Below, in pieces: positions 45,001-53,807 of a stretch of DNA of 64,000 nucleotides. The DNA is from Mucilaginibacter sp. Bleaf8. Its GTDB lineage: Bacteria; Bacteroidota; Bacteroidia; Sphingobacteriales; Sphingobacteriaceae. The stretch lies in the NCBI RefSeq assembly GCF_018390515.1, contig NZ_JAHBBK010000005.1:1-64000 (forward strand), written 5' to 3'. The notes under the pieces are model-generated. The model was given only the letters and a program-made list of their open reading frames with translations, did no database searches and had not been told where the DNA came from. The stretch's first letter is position 1, and the number at the start of each line of letters is the position of its first letter. The position numbers and the translations under genes were made by a program.

Positions 45001-45168
45001 CACCTCGGCGTTGGCACCGGTATAGTTGGCCGTTACGGTAACCGACGGCGGCACAATATCCGGAAACTGGGTAACCGGCAGGGTAATTAAAGCCAGCACA
45101 CCCAGTAAAGTTATAATCAGGGATATAACAAGCGACAATATAGGCCGCTTTATAAAGACATTGAACAT
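42007..45168 (-). CDS. RND efflux pump, AcrB/HAE1 family
   Basis: A 1053-residue proton-driven inner-membrane pump with 12 membrane helices. It begins FIKRPILSLVISLIITLLG and has the porter loop FPDIVPPSVTVTANYTGANA. The transmembrane relay shows the conserved Lys (LIGLLGKNAILIVEF) and the first Asp, but the second Asp of the usual DD pair is Asn (GIVVDNAIVVVE, residues about 405-416). Together with the fusion lipoprotein and channel it would export drugs or other amphiphiles; substrates are unknown. Confidence 0.95.
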   Translation of the reverse strand: MFNVFIKRPILSLVISLIITLLGVLALITLPVTQFPDIVPPSVTVTANYTGANAEVCAKAVATPLERAINGVPGMTYMSSVCSNDGLTVIQIYFNVGTDPDQAAVNVQNRVATIIDEMPEEVIKAGVTTEKEVNSMLMYLNIMSDDKSMDEKFIYNFTDINVLQELKRIDGVGRAEIMGAKEYSMRVWLKPDRMMAYKVSSDDVIKAIRNQNVEAAPGKTGQSSDKTPQMLQYVLRYPGKFFEPKQYENIVIKADESGTVLKLKEVADVEFGSLTYSMVSKTDGRPSASIMIKQRPGSNAREVIQNIKTRMAELKETSFPSGMTFNVNYDVSRFLDASIHEVLRTLVEAFILVFIVVYIFLQDFRSTLIPALAVPVALVGTLFFMQMLGFSINLLTLFALVLAIGIVVDNAIVVVEAVHVKMSEEHLSPMDATMSAMKDISGAIVAITLVMSAVFVPVAFMSGPVGVFYRQFSLTMAISIVISGINAVTLTPALCAILLKHQHPGQKKGFIDRFFAGFNKRYDAISNRYSGFIGKIAGRRIITIVLLLVFFAATWGTSAILPTGFIPTEDQGMIYVNVTTPAGATVERTEQVLDEVQRQTKSMGAIESVSTLAGYSLVNEVAGASYGMAMINLKGWDERKESLDDVIEELQKRTKNIGDASIQFFPPPTVPGFGNSSGFEIRLLDKSGTGDLQKTAAISNEFIKALNESPEISNAFSSFDANFPQYLIEVDQQMAAKKGITIDNAMATLQTLMGSYYASNFIRFGQMYKVMVQASPEFRSKPEDVLSLYVKNDAGEMVPFSTFIKMKRVYGPEQLTRYNMYTSAMINGDASAGYSSGDAINAIKRIAAEKLPKGYSFEWSGMTREQILSGNQAIYIFIVCLVFVYLLLAAQYESLLLPLAVILSLPTGILGAFFFLKITGLENNIYAQVALVMLIGLLGKNAILIVEFAVQREREGATVLKAAIEGAVSRLRPILMTSFAFIAGLIPLCIASGAGAMGNRSIGTAAAGGMLLGTFFGLILIPGLYVIFSSLGKKKDKPTAEKVAEPEMASTYH

Positions 45169-45261
45169 TATATTTCCATTTAAATTAATGTATCAAACCA
45201 TAGCTGCGGCAGGGCAATACCCACCGTCAGCATTACAAGAAAAAACGAATTGCCCGCTTTA

Positions 45262-46395
45262 TTACTTCAAAGCGAGCGCCTGGTTGGCTGATACCTTCTG
45301 GGGTTTAATGACCATACCATCGCGGGCGTTTTGTGTACCCTCAAACAAAATCTTGTCGCCGGGTTTCAAACCATCTTTTACGATGTAGTATTGTGATACG
45401 CGGGTAAGCGGTGTAAAGCTTTGCATGTGCAACTTGTTATCGGGCCCTACCAGGTACACAAAGTTTTGGTCCTGAATTTCGAAGACAGATTTTTGAGGAA
45501 CCATCACGGCATCCTCCATCTCGGCCGAAATGTAGATTTTACCGCTGGCGCCATGTCGCAGCAGTTTGTGCGGGTTTGGAAATTTAGCGCGCAGATCTAT
45601 TGACCCGGTATTCTGCTCAATTTCACCCTCAATGGTTTCAATGGTACCAGTATGGGCATAGCTGGAACCATCGGACAGCACCAGCTTCACAGTATTGTTA
45701 TGCTGTTGCGGATCTTTATTTAAAATGCGCTGGTAACGCAGGTATTCATTTTCGGGAAAACTGAAGTAAGCATATACTGAGTTGATGTCGGATATGCTGG
45801 TCAGCAATGCGCCCTCGTCAATCAAGCTACCTGCTTTAAGCGGAATACGGTCAATGATACCGTCAAAGGGTGCACGTATAATAGTGTAGGTGATGTGTGT
45901 TTGTGCGCTTTGTACGTTGGAGCGTGCTTCTTGCACGGTAGCCATATCGGCCTTTAATTTGGATTTGGCTACCTCCAGTTCGGATGGCGAGATAACGTTT
46001 TTATCCACCAGCATCTTTACACGGTCAACCTCCAGTTTAGTGGCTACCGCATCGGCTTCGGCGTTGCTCAAAGCTGCTTTAGCTTTGGATAAGGCTACGC
46101 GATACTCTTCATCATTTAATTTGAACAGTACCTGCCCTTTGCTTACGGGCTTACCTTCATCAACATATATTTTTTCCAAAAAGCCTTTCAGCCTGGATCT
46201 TACCTCAACATTTTTAAGGGCTTGTATATCGGCTACATAAGCCGTTTGCAATACGGTATCCTTGGTACTTAAAGTAAATACCGGCAATTGCAGGGTATCT
46301 TGTTTTGCTTTTTCTTTATTGTTTGACGCACAGCCGGCCAAAAGTAATGCAGCGATTACCCCAAACCAACTACAAGCATGCTTAATATTAACCAT
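45262..46395 (-). CDS. RND efflux membrane-fusion lipoprotein
   Basis: This 377-residue protein has a lipobox (IAALLLAGCASN, Cys at 22). It has half-lipoyl motifs VRSRLKGFLEKIYVDEG and YTIIRAPFDGIIDRIPL flanking a helical hairpin (about 95-160), a beta barrel (AYFSFPENEYLRYQRI) and a membrane-proximal domain. It links the AcrB-type pump to the channel in the periplasm. First gene of the efflux operon, 93 bases before the pump gene. Confidence 0.93.
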   Translation of the reverse strand: MVNIKHACSWFGVIAALLLAGCASNNKEKAKQDTLQLPVFTLSTKDTVLQTAYVADIQALKNVEVRSRLKGFLEKIYVDEGKPVSKGQVLFKLNDEEYRVALSKAKAALSNAEADAVATKLEVDRVKMLVDKNVISPSELEVAKSKLKADMATVQEARSNVQSAQTHITYTIIRAPFDGIIDRIPLKAGSLIDEGALLTSISDINSVYAYFSFPENEYLRYQRILNKDPQQHNNTVKLVLSDGSSYAHTGTIETIEGEIEQNTGSIDLRAKFPNPHKLLRHGASGKIYISAEMEDAVMVPQKSVFEIQDQNFVYLVGPDNKLHMQSFTPLTRVSQYYIVKDGLKPGDKILFEGTQNARDGMVIKPQKVSANQALALK

Positions 46396-46499
46396 GTGTT
46401 ATAGATGAATTCTGTTAACTTATTTGTTTAGAAACAATAAGGCAGCCGGTAACATTCAGCAAATGCACCGCTAACCTAAAAATCAGTTACAAGAAATCA

Positions 46500-46892
46500 T
46501 CAGAATGGACAGAGCCGGAACAGAAAATTATAGTAGGCCGGCAATAAAGCAACACCAATTGAGTAATGACCAGTGTCATTATCAACCTCGCTGTTAAAAG
46601 CAGAATGTGGTAAATGCAGAAGCTGCGGCGACAGGAATACACTTAGATTAACCGAGCGGGAATGTACATACTTACGCTGAGAGTTAATTTTGTGCGCCTT
46701 GGTAGCTGCCTCTCCCTCATCATCAGCTATCTGTACCAGGCAATCAACCCAGGTATTGATATCAAGGCACTCAATAGTGGAACAGATGCCGTGATTTTCT
46801 TCAACAGTATCAAAGGGGTTACTTGAATGAAAGTAAGTAACCGCATTGATTAGCCAGACAGCTAAGATTATGTTAATCCACTTTTTCCACAT
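46500..46892 (-). CDS. small membrane or exported protein upstream of the efflux operon
   Basis: The start at 46892 (MWKKWINIILAVWLINAVTY) gives 130 residues with a hydrophobic N-terminus that could be a signal anchor. It contains three Cys before residue 60 and ends in YYNFLFRLCPF. No domain was recognised. Similar short genes with a C-terminal YYNFLFRL-type ending occur near efflux genes in related bacteria, from memory and not verified. It precedes the fusion-protein gene by 104 bases. Confidence 0.55.
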   Translation of the reverse strand: MWKKWINIILAVWLINAVTYFHSSNPFDTVEENHGICSTIECLDINTWVDCLVQIADDEGEAATKAHKINSQRKYVHSRSVNLSVFLSPQLLHLPHSAFNSEVDNDTGHYSIGVALLPAYYNFLFRLCPF

Positions 46893-47098
46893 GCCTTGGC
46901 ACAAAATTAATATAAAATATTCATAATTATTGTTCTTTTGACACTATGCCTGTGCGCATTACACCGTTCACAAACAACGCTTGTTCAAAAAAAGTTCAAT
47001 TTTACGCAGGCTACTACGTTTAAACAACGATTACATCATTGAAGCGAACAGGCTTGTAAATAAATGGTTACATTAATGTGATAGCTATAAATGTGGTA

Positions 47099-49789
47099 CT
47101 ACCGGATCACAAATTCATACGTACCGGCACTAATGTTTAACGTTGCCGCAACGGCCTTACCCTGCAAGTAAGCAGCTTGCCCTGCCTGCAGTGGCAGCAT
47201 AACCGAAGCGGTAGAATTGGCCGGAATGGTAACCTTATATTTAATAGTAGTACCTGATCTTTTCCAGGCAGAACGAATAATGCCGTAAGGCCCTTCATGA
47301 CTGGCTTCCATATGCGTAAGGCCGGATACAAAGCTGGGTTTCAGTAACACGTTTGCAAAACCGGGATGGGCCTCGTCGGGCTTTATACCGCCCAGGCCTT
47401 TAAAGAACCAGCCGCCCACATCACCAAACATCATGTGGTTGAGCGAAATATCACGCTCGGCTTTAATATTCCAGTTTTCGTAAAGTGTGGTGGCACCGTT
47501 TACAATCCACCACCCCCATGATGGGTAGGTGTTTTGCGCTGCCAGTTTGTAGGCTGTTTCGGCTTGCCCATTATCACTCAGGGCATTTAATATAGCACGC
47601 GCCCCCAATACCCCTACATCCAGGTGCATACCATCGGCGGCTACCCTTTTGGCTAAGTTTTCGGCTACACGGGCTTTCAGTTCATCGGGCACAATACCCC
47701 ACTGCAAGGCTACGCTAAGCTCGGTTTGCAGGCCACTGCCATACAAAGCGGCGGCTTTATTAAGATACTTATTGTTGATGGCTTCTTTAATTTTATTTGC
47801 CAGTTTGCTGTAGTAACTATAATCATCCTGTTTGCCCAATAGCCTGGCCGCTTTGGCCAGTATGTTGGCATCCACAAAATAATATACCGATGAAGTGTAC
47901 TCCAGCGGCGATGAGGATTTTACCGGCACCCAGTCGCCCCGGCCAAAAGTGGTTAAGCCTTCGGGACTAATGCTTTGCACATAATTTACATAAGCCTTGA
48001 TGTTGTCATAATTATCGGCCAGGGGCTTACTGTCGCCATAAAACATATATAGCGTCCAGGGGATGATGGCAATGGTGCTGGTCCAGTCCGTACCGTTGGC
48101 CGTGCCGTAGCCCCAGCCGCCGGTTGGGATAATATCAGGCAAAACGCCATTGGGCTGCTGTTCATCGCGGTGGTCGGCCAGCCACTTTTCATAAATGGTA
48201 ACTGCATCGTAATTATACAAGCCTGTTTCAATGGCAAAGTGCCCATCGCCGGTCCAGCCGTTCTTTTCGCGCTGCGGGCAGTCGGTTGGGTAGCCAAATA
48301 GATTAGACAGATACGAGTTGTTGGTTGCCCACCATAAGCGGTTCACCAGCGGATTGGATGTATTAAGTTGCCCTACCTGCTGCACATCACTGTGCATAAA
48401 GTAGCCGATTAAGTCCTCTTTGCTCAGCTTAATGGGCTTGCTGCTGGTTACCTCTACGTACTGAAAGCCTTTGTAATTAAACTTAGGCATAAACTCCAAA
48501 GTGCCTTTACCACTCAAGGTAACCACATCGGTACCAAACGGATCGGAACCATCCTTAGGGCGGTAATAAACATCAATGTTCGACAGATCAACATGCCCGT
48601 TCTCATACAACCGCTCACCGTGTTTCAGCCGTACCACCGTACCGCTATCGCCTTTTAGCCTGATCTGGCTCACGCCAGCTATGTTGCGGCCCAAATCGAA
48701 CAGATAAGTGGTATCGTTGAACTTACGCACCGAGCGGGCCGGTACTTTTTCAACGTTGCGGATAGGCTCCATCAACTGACTAACGATATTTTGGGATGGT
48801 GCCGCGCGCAGTTGCACCTCGTGCCAGTTTTGGTCGTTGAAGCCGGCGGTGTTCCAGCCCGGCATTTCCAAACGGGCATCGTACTGCTCGCCAGTATAAA
48901 TACTATTTGATACCAGCGGGCCAGTGTGAGTTTTCCAGCTACCGTCGGATGTAATCACCTCGGTGCTACCATCATTATAGGTTACACGCAAATCCAGGCA
49001 GAAAGCCGGACGGGCACGCCAGGGCGCACGGTCAAAGTTCCAAACAGCGAGCGACTGGTGGTTATACCAGCCGTTACCCAGTAACACGCCGATGGCATTG
49101 GTGCCATTTTGCAACTGACTTGTTACATCATAGCTTAAATACAGGTTTCGCCTGTCAAACCGGGTATACATTGGGTCGAGGCGATGGTTACCTACCTTTT
49201 GGCCGTTTAGATACAACTCGTACAAACCACCCACAGCAATGTAAGCACGGGCCGAGCGAACTTTTTTAGCAGCATTAAACTCTTTTCTGAAGTAACCGGC
49301 CGGACGTGCGTTTATACTATTACCATCGCTTATCCAGGTACCCCGCCAGTTGGTACGTTGCATCATACCTGTTTCAAAACGGGCTATGCTGCTGGCTGGC
49401 AATGGCTGCCCGGCTTTATTCCAGGTTAAAACTTTCCAGTAATAAGCGGTAAACGGCTCCAAAGCCCCACCGGCATAACCTACCAACCGTTGCGACGATT
49501 GCACTTTACCGGAATTCCACACCGCCGCATTACCCAATTGAGCCAGCGCAACCGAATCTTTGGATACCAAAATTTGATAAGCGCTCTGGGCTGCCCCCTG
49601 TGCGGCATCTTGCATTTGCCATGAAAGGCGCGGCTGCGTAACATCAACACCCAACGGGTTAACCAAATACTCACATTTCAAGGCCGTTACTTTAGCCTTA
49701 CCCTGTGCGTAAGCAAGATTACCTGTAGTTGGAATAAATGCACAAACAGTAAGTACTTTTAAGAATATAGATGTAGAAATTAATCTCAT
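47099..49789 (-). CDS. alpha-L-rhamnosidase, GH78
   Basis: An 896-residue secreted enzyme with a signal peptide ending NLAYAQ. Domains: N-terminal Fn3-like sandwich (YLVNPLGVDVTQPRLSWQM), the rhamnose-binding sandwich with RGTWISDGNSINARPAGYF and YLNGQKVGNHRLDPMYT, then the (alpha/alpha)6 catalytic barrel. The barrel starts around residue 495 with the family-defining YPTDCPQREKNGWTGDGHFA (catalytic acids in this segment) and WIVNGATTLYENW later. It removes terminal rhamnose from plant or microbial glycans. No SusC/SusD pair is adjacent, so it is not in a visible utilisation locus. Confidence 0.93.
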   Translation of the reverse strand: MRLISTSIFLKVLTVCAFIPTTGNLAYAQGKAKVTALKCEYLVNPLGVDVTQPRLSWQMQDAAQGAAQSAYQILVSKDSVALAQLGNAAVWNSGKVQSSQRLVGYAGGALEPFTAYYWKVLTWNKAGQPLPASSIARFETGMMQRTNWRGTWISDGNSINARPAGYFRKEFNAAKKVRSARAYIAVGGLYELYLNGQKVGNHRLDPMYTRFDRRNLYLSYDVTSQLQNGTNAIGVLLGNGWYNHQSLAVWNFDRAPWRARPAFCLDLRVTYNDGSTEVITSDGSWKTHTGPLVSNSIYTGEQYDARLEMPGWNTAGFNDQNWHEVQLRAAPSQNIVSQLMEPIRNVEKVPARSVRKFNDTTYLFDLGRNIAGVSQIRLKGDSGTVVRLKHGERLYENGHVDLSNIDVYYRPKDGSDPFGTDVVTLSGKGTLEFMPKFNYKGFQYVEVTSSKPIKLSKEDLIGYFMHSDVQQVGQLNTSNPLVNRLWWATNNSYLSNLFGYPTDCPQREKNGWTGDGHFAIETGLYNYDAVTIYEKWLADHRDEQQPNGVLPDIIPTGGWGYGTANGTDWTSTIAIIPWTLYMFYGDSKPLADNYDNIKAYVNYVQSISPEGLTTFGRGDWVPVKSSSPLEYTSSVYYFVDANILAKAARLLGKQDDYSYYSKLANKIKEAINNKYLNKAAALYGSGLQTELSVALQWGIVPDELKARVAENLAKRVAADGMHLDVGVLGARAILNALSDNGQAETAYKLAAQNTYPSWGWWIVNGATTLYENWNIKAERDISLNHMMFGDVGGWFFKGLGGIKPDEAHPGFANVLLKPSFVSGLTHMEASHEGPYGIIRSAWKRSGTTIKYKVTIPANSTASVMLPLQAGQAAYLQGKAVAATLNISAGTYEFVIR

Positions 49790-49924
49790 GTTTCAGATAA
49801 AGGTATAAATAGGCTATAGGTTTCGATTTGCGATAGACCACTCTTATAGGCGATAGTATAATTAACCTTTTTGCAAACCGGTTGTAACCAACAGCTAATT
49901 AACCATTAAATTATGAAACAAAAA

Positions 49925-49944
49925 AGCCCGGCATTTACCGGGCT
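49925..49944 (-). terminator. intrinsic terminator of the Pro/Thr-rich protein gene
   Basis: AGCCCGG (49925-49931) pairs with CCGGGCT (49938-49944) around CATTTA; on the minus strand a TTTTTTG tract follows. It lies 37 bases after the stop of the gene at 49982. Confidence 0.85.
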
Positions 49945-49981
49945 AATTTTATATAAGGTATAATAAAGTACGATCACACAT

Positions 49982-50362
49982 TTACTTACCTGTTGGCGGC
50001 GTAGTTGGCGCAGTTGGTGGCGGTGGCGGCGGTGTAGTAGGCGCGGTTGGGCTTGTTGGTGGCACCGTTGGTGTAGTTGGACTGGTTGGCGGCACAGTAG
50101 GACTGGTTGGCACCTGCGGATTTGTTGGCGTACTTGGCGGTACAGTTGGTGCTGTAGGGCTGTTTGGCCTGTTCGGATTAGTTGGCATGGTTGGCCTTGC
50201 CGGGCTGGTTGGCGTTGTTTTGCTCCGCTTTGGCACAGTATCCTGCACGGCTACTATTCTGCCATTTGAAACGGTACCTTCATTTACTTTATGATCGTTT
50301 GCTATAGCGTATTCAAACACACACGCAGCCGCTACAGCCATCATTACACTTAGCTTTTTCAT
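49982..50362 (-). CDS. exported Pro/Thr-rich repeat protein
   Basis: The 126-residue protein has a signal peptide (SVMMAVAAACVFEYAIAN) and then, from about residue 50, an almost pure run of PTxP/PTSP units (TPTVPPTSP, TAPTTPPPPPP) to the C-terminus. Such sequences form extended, flexible stalks, often glycosylated, in the periplasm or cell surface. No domain beyond the repeat is present. It is flanked by a terminator on one side and a divergent oxygenase gene on the other. The repeat copy number is probably unstable. Confidence 0.7.
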   Translation of the reverse strand: MKKLSVMMAVAAACVFEYAIANDHKVNEGTVSNGRIVAVQDTVPKRSKTTPTSPARPTMPTNPNRPNSPTAPTVPPSTPTNPQVPTSPTVPPTSPTTPTVPPTSPTAPTTPPPPPPTAPTTPPTGK

Positions 50363-50494
50363 ATCTGATTAATTTTTGGTTTACAATATCAACTATAAGT
50401 ACAACTTTAGCTAAATGCTTTAGTTTCAATTATTTTAAATATTTTGCATTTACCCGGTAAAGTAATTATCCGGCTATTTAAGCGTTAAAGCAGC

Positions 50495-51256
50495 ATGCAA
50501 CTTTTTGTGAACAAAGGCTCCATTGTAAGAGAGATATGGGGTAAGAGCGATACCACCCTGTTTATATTTGCAGGCGCAGCAGCAGAATTTGCCCTGAACA
50601 AGGCGGTTGACTGGCTGTACTTTACCGGCCGGCTCCCTGCCGACCCGCTGGGGCGTTTGTTTTCAACCGTGGCCTATGCTCAGCAAATTGTTTTTTCGAA
50701 CCACAGTGACGCTTTGCAGGCTATTGATAGGATTGCGGCTATACATCAGGGTGTTGAAAATGCCCGTGGCTCGCAGATACCGGATTGGGCTTACCGCGAT
50801 GTGCTTTTTATGCTTATCGACTACTCCATCCGCTCCTATGAGCTATTGGAACGCAAACTGACCGAAGCTGAAAAAGAAGAAGTGTTTAATGTATTTTACC
50901 GGGTAGGCCACCGCATGGGCATTGCCGGCTTGCCTGCCACCTACGCCAGCTGGCTAATAATGCGCGACGATCATTTACAACACAACATGATTAACAGCCG
51001 TTTTACTACCGATCTTTTTAAGCAATACCGCAAACATTTGGGCTGGCTTCGATATATTCTTTTAAAACAGGTGCAGGTACTGGTTGTGCCACCACGGGTA
51101 AACCACTTATTGAATTTGGGCCGCACTCCGTTGCTTATGCCGGTAATATGGCTGTATAAATTGAGCCGCAATATTAAGTTAGACTGGCTGGTAAAAGAAG
51201 CTATTTTGCCACCCCGTTATAAAGCACAAATACGAAACCTGGATATAAGTGCCTAA
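50495..51256 (+). CDS. MpaB-like oxygenase, DUF2236 family
   Basis: This 253-residue protein shows the DUF2236 pattern: VREIWGKSDTTLFIFAGAAA near the start, PADPLGRLFSTVAYAQQIVF, and the His/Asp-containing FRVGHRMGIAGLPATYA-type helices. The family includes latex-clearing and mycophenolic-acid pathway oxygenases that bind heme b or otherwise act on hydrophobic substrates; the substrate here is unknown. It sits upstream of a DUF817 gene, probably in one transcript. Confidence 0.75.
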   Translation: MQLFVNKGSIVREIWGKSDTTLFIFAGAAAEFALNKAVDWLYFTGRLPADPLGRLFSTVAYAQQIVFSNHSDALQAIDRIAAIHQGVENARGSQIPDWAYRDVLFMLIDYSIRSYELLERKLTEAEKEEVFNVFYRVGHRMGIAGLPATYASWLIMRDDHLQHNMINSRFTTDLFKQYRKHLGWLRYILLKQVQVLVVPPRVNHLLNLGRTPLLMPVIWLYKLSRNIKLDWLVKEAILPPRYKAQIRNLDISA

Positions 51257-51299
51257 CTTGGCTGGCTATCGATACCCAAACACCTGAGAACTTAGAACC

Positions 51300-52088
51300 T
51301 TGAAAACCTACCTTCGTCACTTCTTTATCTTTGGCTGGCAGCAAGCGCTTTCATGCCTGTTTCCGGCACTGGTATTTGCTATGCTGGCGCTTTCACACCT
51401 GTTTGCAGGCGTGCTGCCCCGGTATGATTTTATGCTGATAGCCTGCTTACTGATACAAGCCGCCTTGTTTTACAGCAAAATAGAAACGAAGGACGAAGTG
51501 CTGGTGATCTGTATATTTCATTTGCTGGGTTTGTGCATGGAGCTGTTTAAGGTCAACATAGGCTCATGGTCGTACCCGGAATTTGCTTATACCAAGTTTG
51601 CAGGTGTACCGCTGTACAGCGGCTTTATGTATGCCAGCGTGGCCAGCTACATGTGCCAGGCCTGGCGACGGTTTGATTTGCAAATGCTTAACTGGCCCCC
51701 GCACTGGCCCGTGCGCATAGCAGGCGCTTTAATTTACCTCAACTTTTTCACCAACCACTTTATTCATGACATGCGTTACGTGATCGGAATATTTGTGCTC
51801 ATTATCTTTCGTAAAGCCTGGGTGGTATTTCATGTAGAGCGCAGGGCATACCGCCTGCCGGTAGCGCTTTCCTTTTTGCTGATCGGCTTCTTTATCTGGC
51901 TGGCCGAAAATGTTGCCACCCGCTTTGGTGCCTGGAAATACGCTTACCAGCATAAGCAGTGGGCGATGGTGGATTACCAAAAAATAAGTTCATGGGCTTT
52001 CCTGGTAGTAGTAAGCTATATTATTGTGGCCGAACTGAAGATGCTAAAGGACGTAATTGAGGATAAACCGGCGGTTGAAACTATTTAG
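51300..52088 (+). CDS. DUF817-family integral membrane protein
   Basis: A 262-residue protein with about eight hydrophobic helices and a TTG start at 51300. Hallmarks of DUF817 are the segments GLCMELFKVNIGSWSYPEFA, GVPLYSGFMYASVASYMCQA and WLAENVATRFGAWKYAYQHK. The function of the family is unknown. It follows the MpaB-like gene by 43 bases. The alternative of an ATG start is not available in this frame near the family's N-terminus. Confidence 0.85.
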   Translation: MKTYLRHFFIFGWQQALSCLFPALVFAMLALSHLFAGVLPRYDFMLIACLLIQAALFYSKIETKDEVLVICIFHLLGLCMELFKVNIGSWSYPEFAYTKFAGVPLYSGFMYASVASYMCQAWRRFDLQMLNWPPHWPVRIAGALIYLNFFTNHFIHDMRYVIGIFVLIIFRKAWVVFHVERRAYRLPVALSFLLIGFFIWLAENVATRFGAWKYAYQHKQWAMVDYQKISSWAFLVVVSYIIVAELKMLKDVIEDKPAVETI

Positions 52089-52097
52089 CCCGTACTG

Positions 52098-53795
52098 CTA
52101 TAATTCCTCTACCTCAATGCTTTCCCAGCTTTGCTTTTTGTAATAGTGCATCATTAACCAGTAAAGCCCCATTGCCGGTATAATGAGTATCCAAATCACT
52201 ATCTCCCAGCGCGACAGCAGGTAGTGGGCAAATCCAATCAGCCCCACAAAGCTGGTAATAAGTAAAGATACAGCTACACGCCCTCCCGATTGCTTTACCA
52301 TAACCGGTTTGGAAAATGGCAGGCCTTTCAATAAAAACAAGGCAGTAAGCAGGCCATATATCAAGCCGGCAAATGTGGCCAGTATAATATCATTAATTAC
52401 GGATGGACCCCAAATATAAACGCTGATCATACCCAGCACAATACAATAAGGCAGGTAATACAGCGTAGAAACCGCTTTATACATACCCGACAATATTTTG
52501 CCCGGCTTACTGATAGGCAGTGCATAATATACCCACGATGCCTTGAACTTTTCCGTATAAGATATGTGCTGCAGAATAGAAGCCAGCACAAAGGTACTGA
52601 GGTAGATAAGCAAAATATACTTATGGCTATGTTGCAAGCCTTCGTACTTTTCGCTCAGGCCGGTACCTTTGGAGTTGAAGGCAAAATAAACAAAGTAAAT
52701 AGGCACATAGGCAAATGCAGGGTATACTTTAATTTTAAACTCGCGTATACGTGCGGCCAGTGTCCAGGTAATGCGGAAGCCCGCATTCTCAACCGGGTCG
52801 GGCGCCAGCAAATTAGCTATACGACTCACCAGCCTGAATCCTGGCTTTTCTTTAGTAACAGTATCCGTAGTGCTATTACCATCAGAAGTAGCAACCACGG
52901 CCAGCTTACGGTTAAAGCCCGGGGCCAGCACCCTGGCAACCAGCCATAAACCTATCAAAGGCGCAGCAAGACCCAGCACAGCCAAAACATAAGTAAGTGC
53001 ACCGGCCCGGCTCCAATGAATCAGCGCTTCATTCAAAGCCGCTATCCATACAGGTGGCATAAAATAAGCCCAGGCATAATGCAGTAAATTGATATTGGCC
53101 AAAACGGTGGTATCAACCAATCTTGGTATCAGGTAATAACTGCCAAAAATCAGCACCGAAAAACCGATCTGGAAATAGCTGATTATGTCTTTAAACTTTT
53201 GCGGTGATACCAGTTTCATCAAAACCAGGTAAACCATGTTCACCAGCAAAATACTCAGAAATGTAGCCTCAACCAACTGCACTATAAATACCGGAACAGC
53301 CGCCCACGAATCGGCAAAGCCAACTAAAATAACACCCGGTAAACCCTGCGCCAGCGCCAGCTTGCTTACATAAATGCCAATATGCAGTATGCGCGATACG
53401 GTAAGTGTACGATCATTTACCGGCCGGGGCAGGATGATGTACTGATCGCGCACATCAAGCAGCACGGTAGTAAAATCGGTAATCATGGTAAGCGCCAGCA
53501 ACACCATAAATAGGGTAAAGTACACCGTTTGCCCTACCAGCGGCATTTTAAACAGAAACAGCAAAAAGGCCACCATCACACCCATAAGACCGGTTACCAG
53601 GTATATGCCCCATATATTGCCCGCCTTGCCTGTTTTTTTGGTAGCCTGGCGGTTTTGCGCAAAAGCAGTTTTAGGCCGGCGGTTATCTATCAGCAGCTTT
53701 ATTTTGAGTATTTGGTACAGTTGTGATACGTTAACACCGCTCCGTTCCAGCATCGGATAAAACAGCGCAATCAGTTTCAGAAAAAGCTTGTTCAT
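52098..53795 (-). CDS. ABC transporter permease
   Basis: The 565-residue protein has about 12-14 hydrophobic helices at roughly 65-110, 140-260, 275-300 and 365-555, and no ATPase motif. It is paired with the ATP-binding gene 12 bases upstream. The large size and the Walker protein's type (CcmA/NatA-like) fit an ABC-2 export permease. Transported substrate unknown. It converges with the DUF817 gene, the stops being 9 bases apart. Confidence 0.8.
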   Translation of the reverse strand: MNKLFLKLIALFYPMLERSGVNVSQLYQILKIKLLIDNRRPKTAFAQNRQATKKTGKAGNIWGIYLVTGLMGVMVAFLLFLFKMPLVGQTVYFTLFMVLLALTMITDFTTVLLDVRDQYIILPRPVNDRTLTVSRILHIGIYVSKLALAQGLPGVILVGFADSWAAVPVFIVQLVEATFLSILLVNMVYLVLMKLVSPQKFKDIISYFQIGFSVLIFGSYYLIPRLVDTTVLANINLLHYAWAYFMPPVWIAALNEALIHWSRAGALTYVLAVLGLAAPLIGLWLVARVLAPGFNRKLAVVATSDGNSTTDTVTKEKPGFRLVSRIANLLAPDPVENAGFRITWTLAARIREFKIKVYPAFAYVPIYFVYFAFNSKGTGLSEKYEGLQHSHKYILLIYLSTFVLASILQHISYTEKFKASWVYYALPISKPGKILSGMYKAVSTLYYLPYCIVLGMISVYIWGPSVINDIILATFAGLIYGLLTALFLLKGLPFSKPVMVKQSGGRVAVSLLITSFVGLIGFAHYLLSRWEIVIWILIIPAMGLYWLMMHYYKKQSWESIEVEEL

Positions 53796-53807
53796 GGCAG
53801 CAGGTGC

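Noticed and set aside
49982..50220. CRISPR-like regularly spaced repeats
   Set aside because: The repeats are codon-level PTxP units within an ORF, with no constant spacer length or direct repeat of 24 bases or more.
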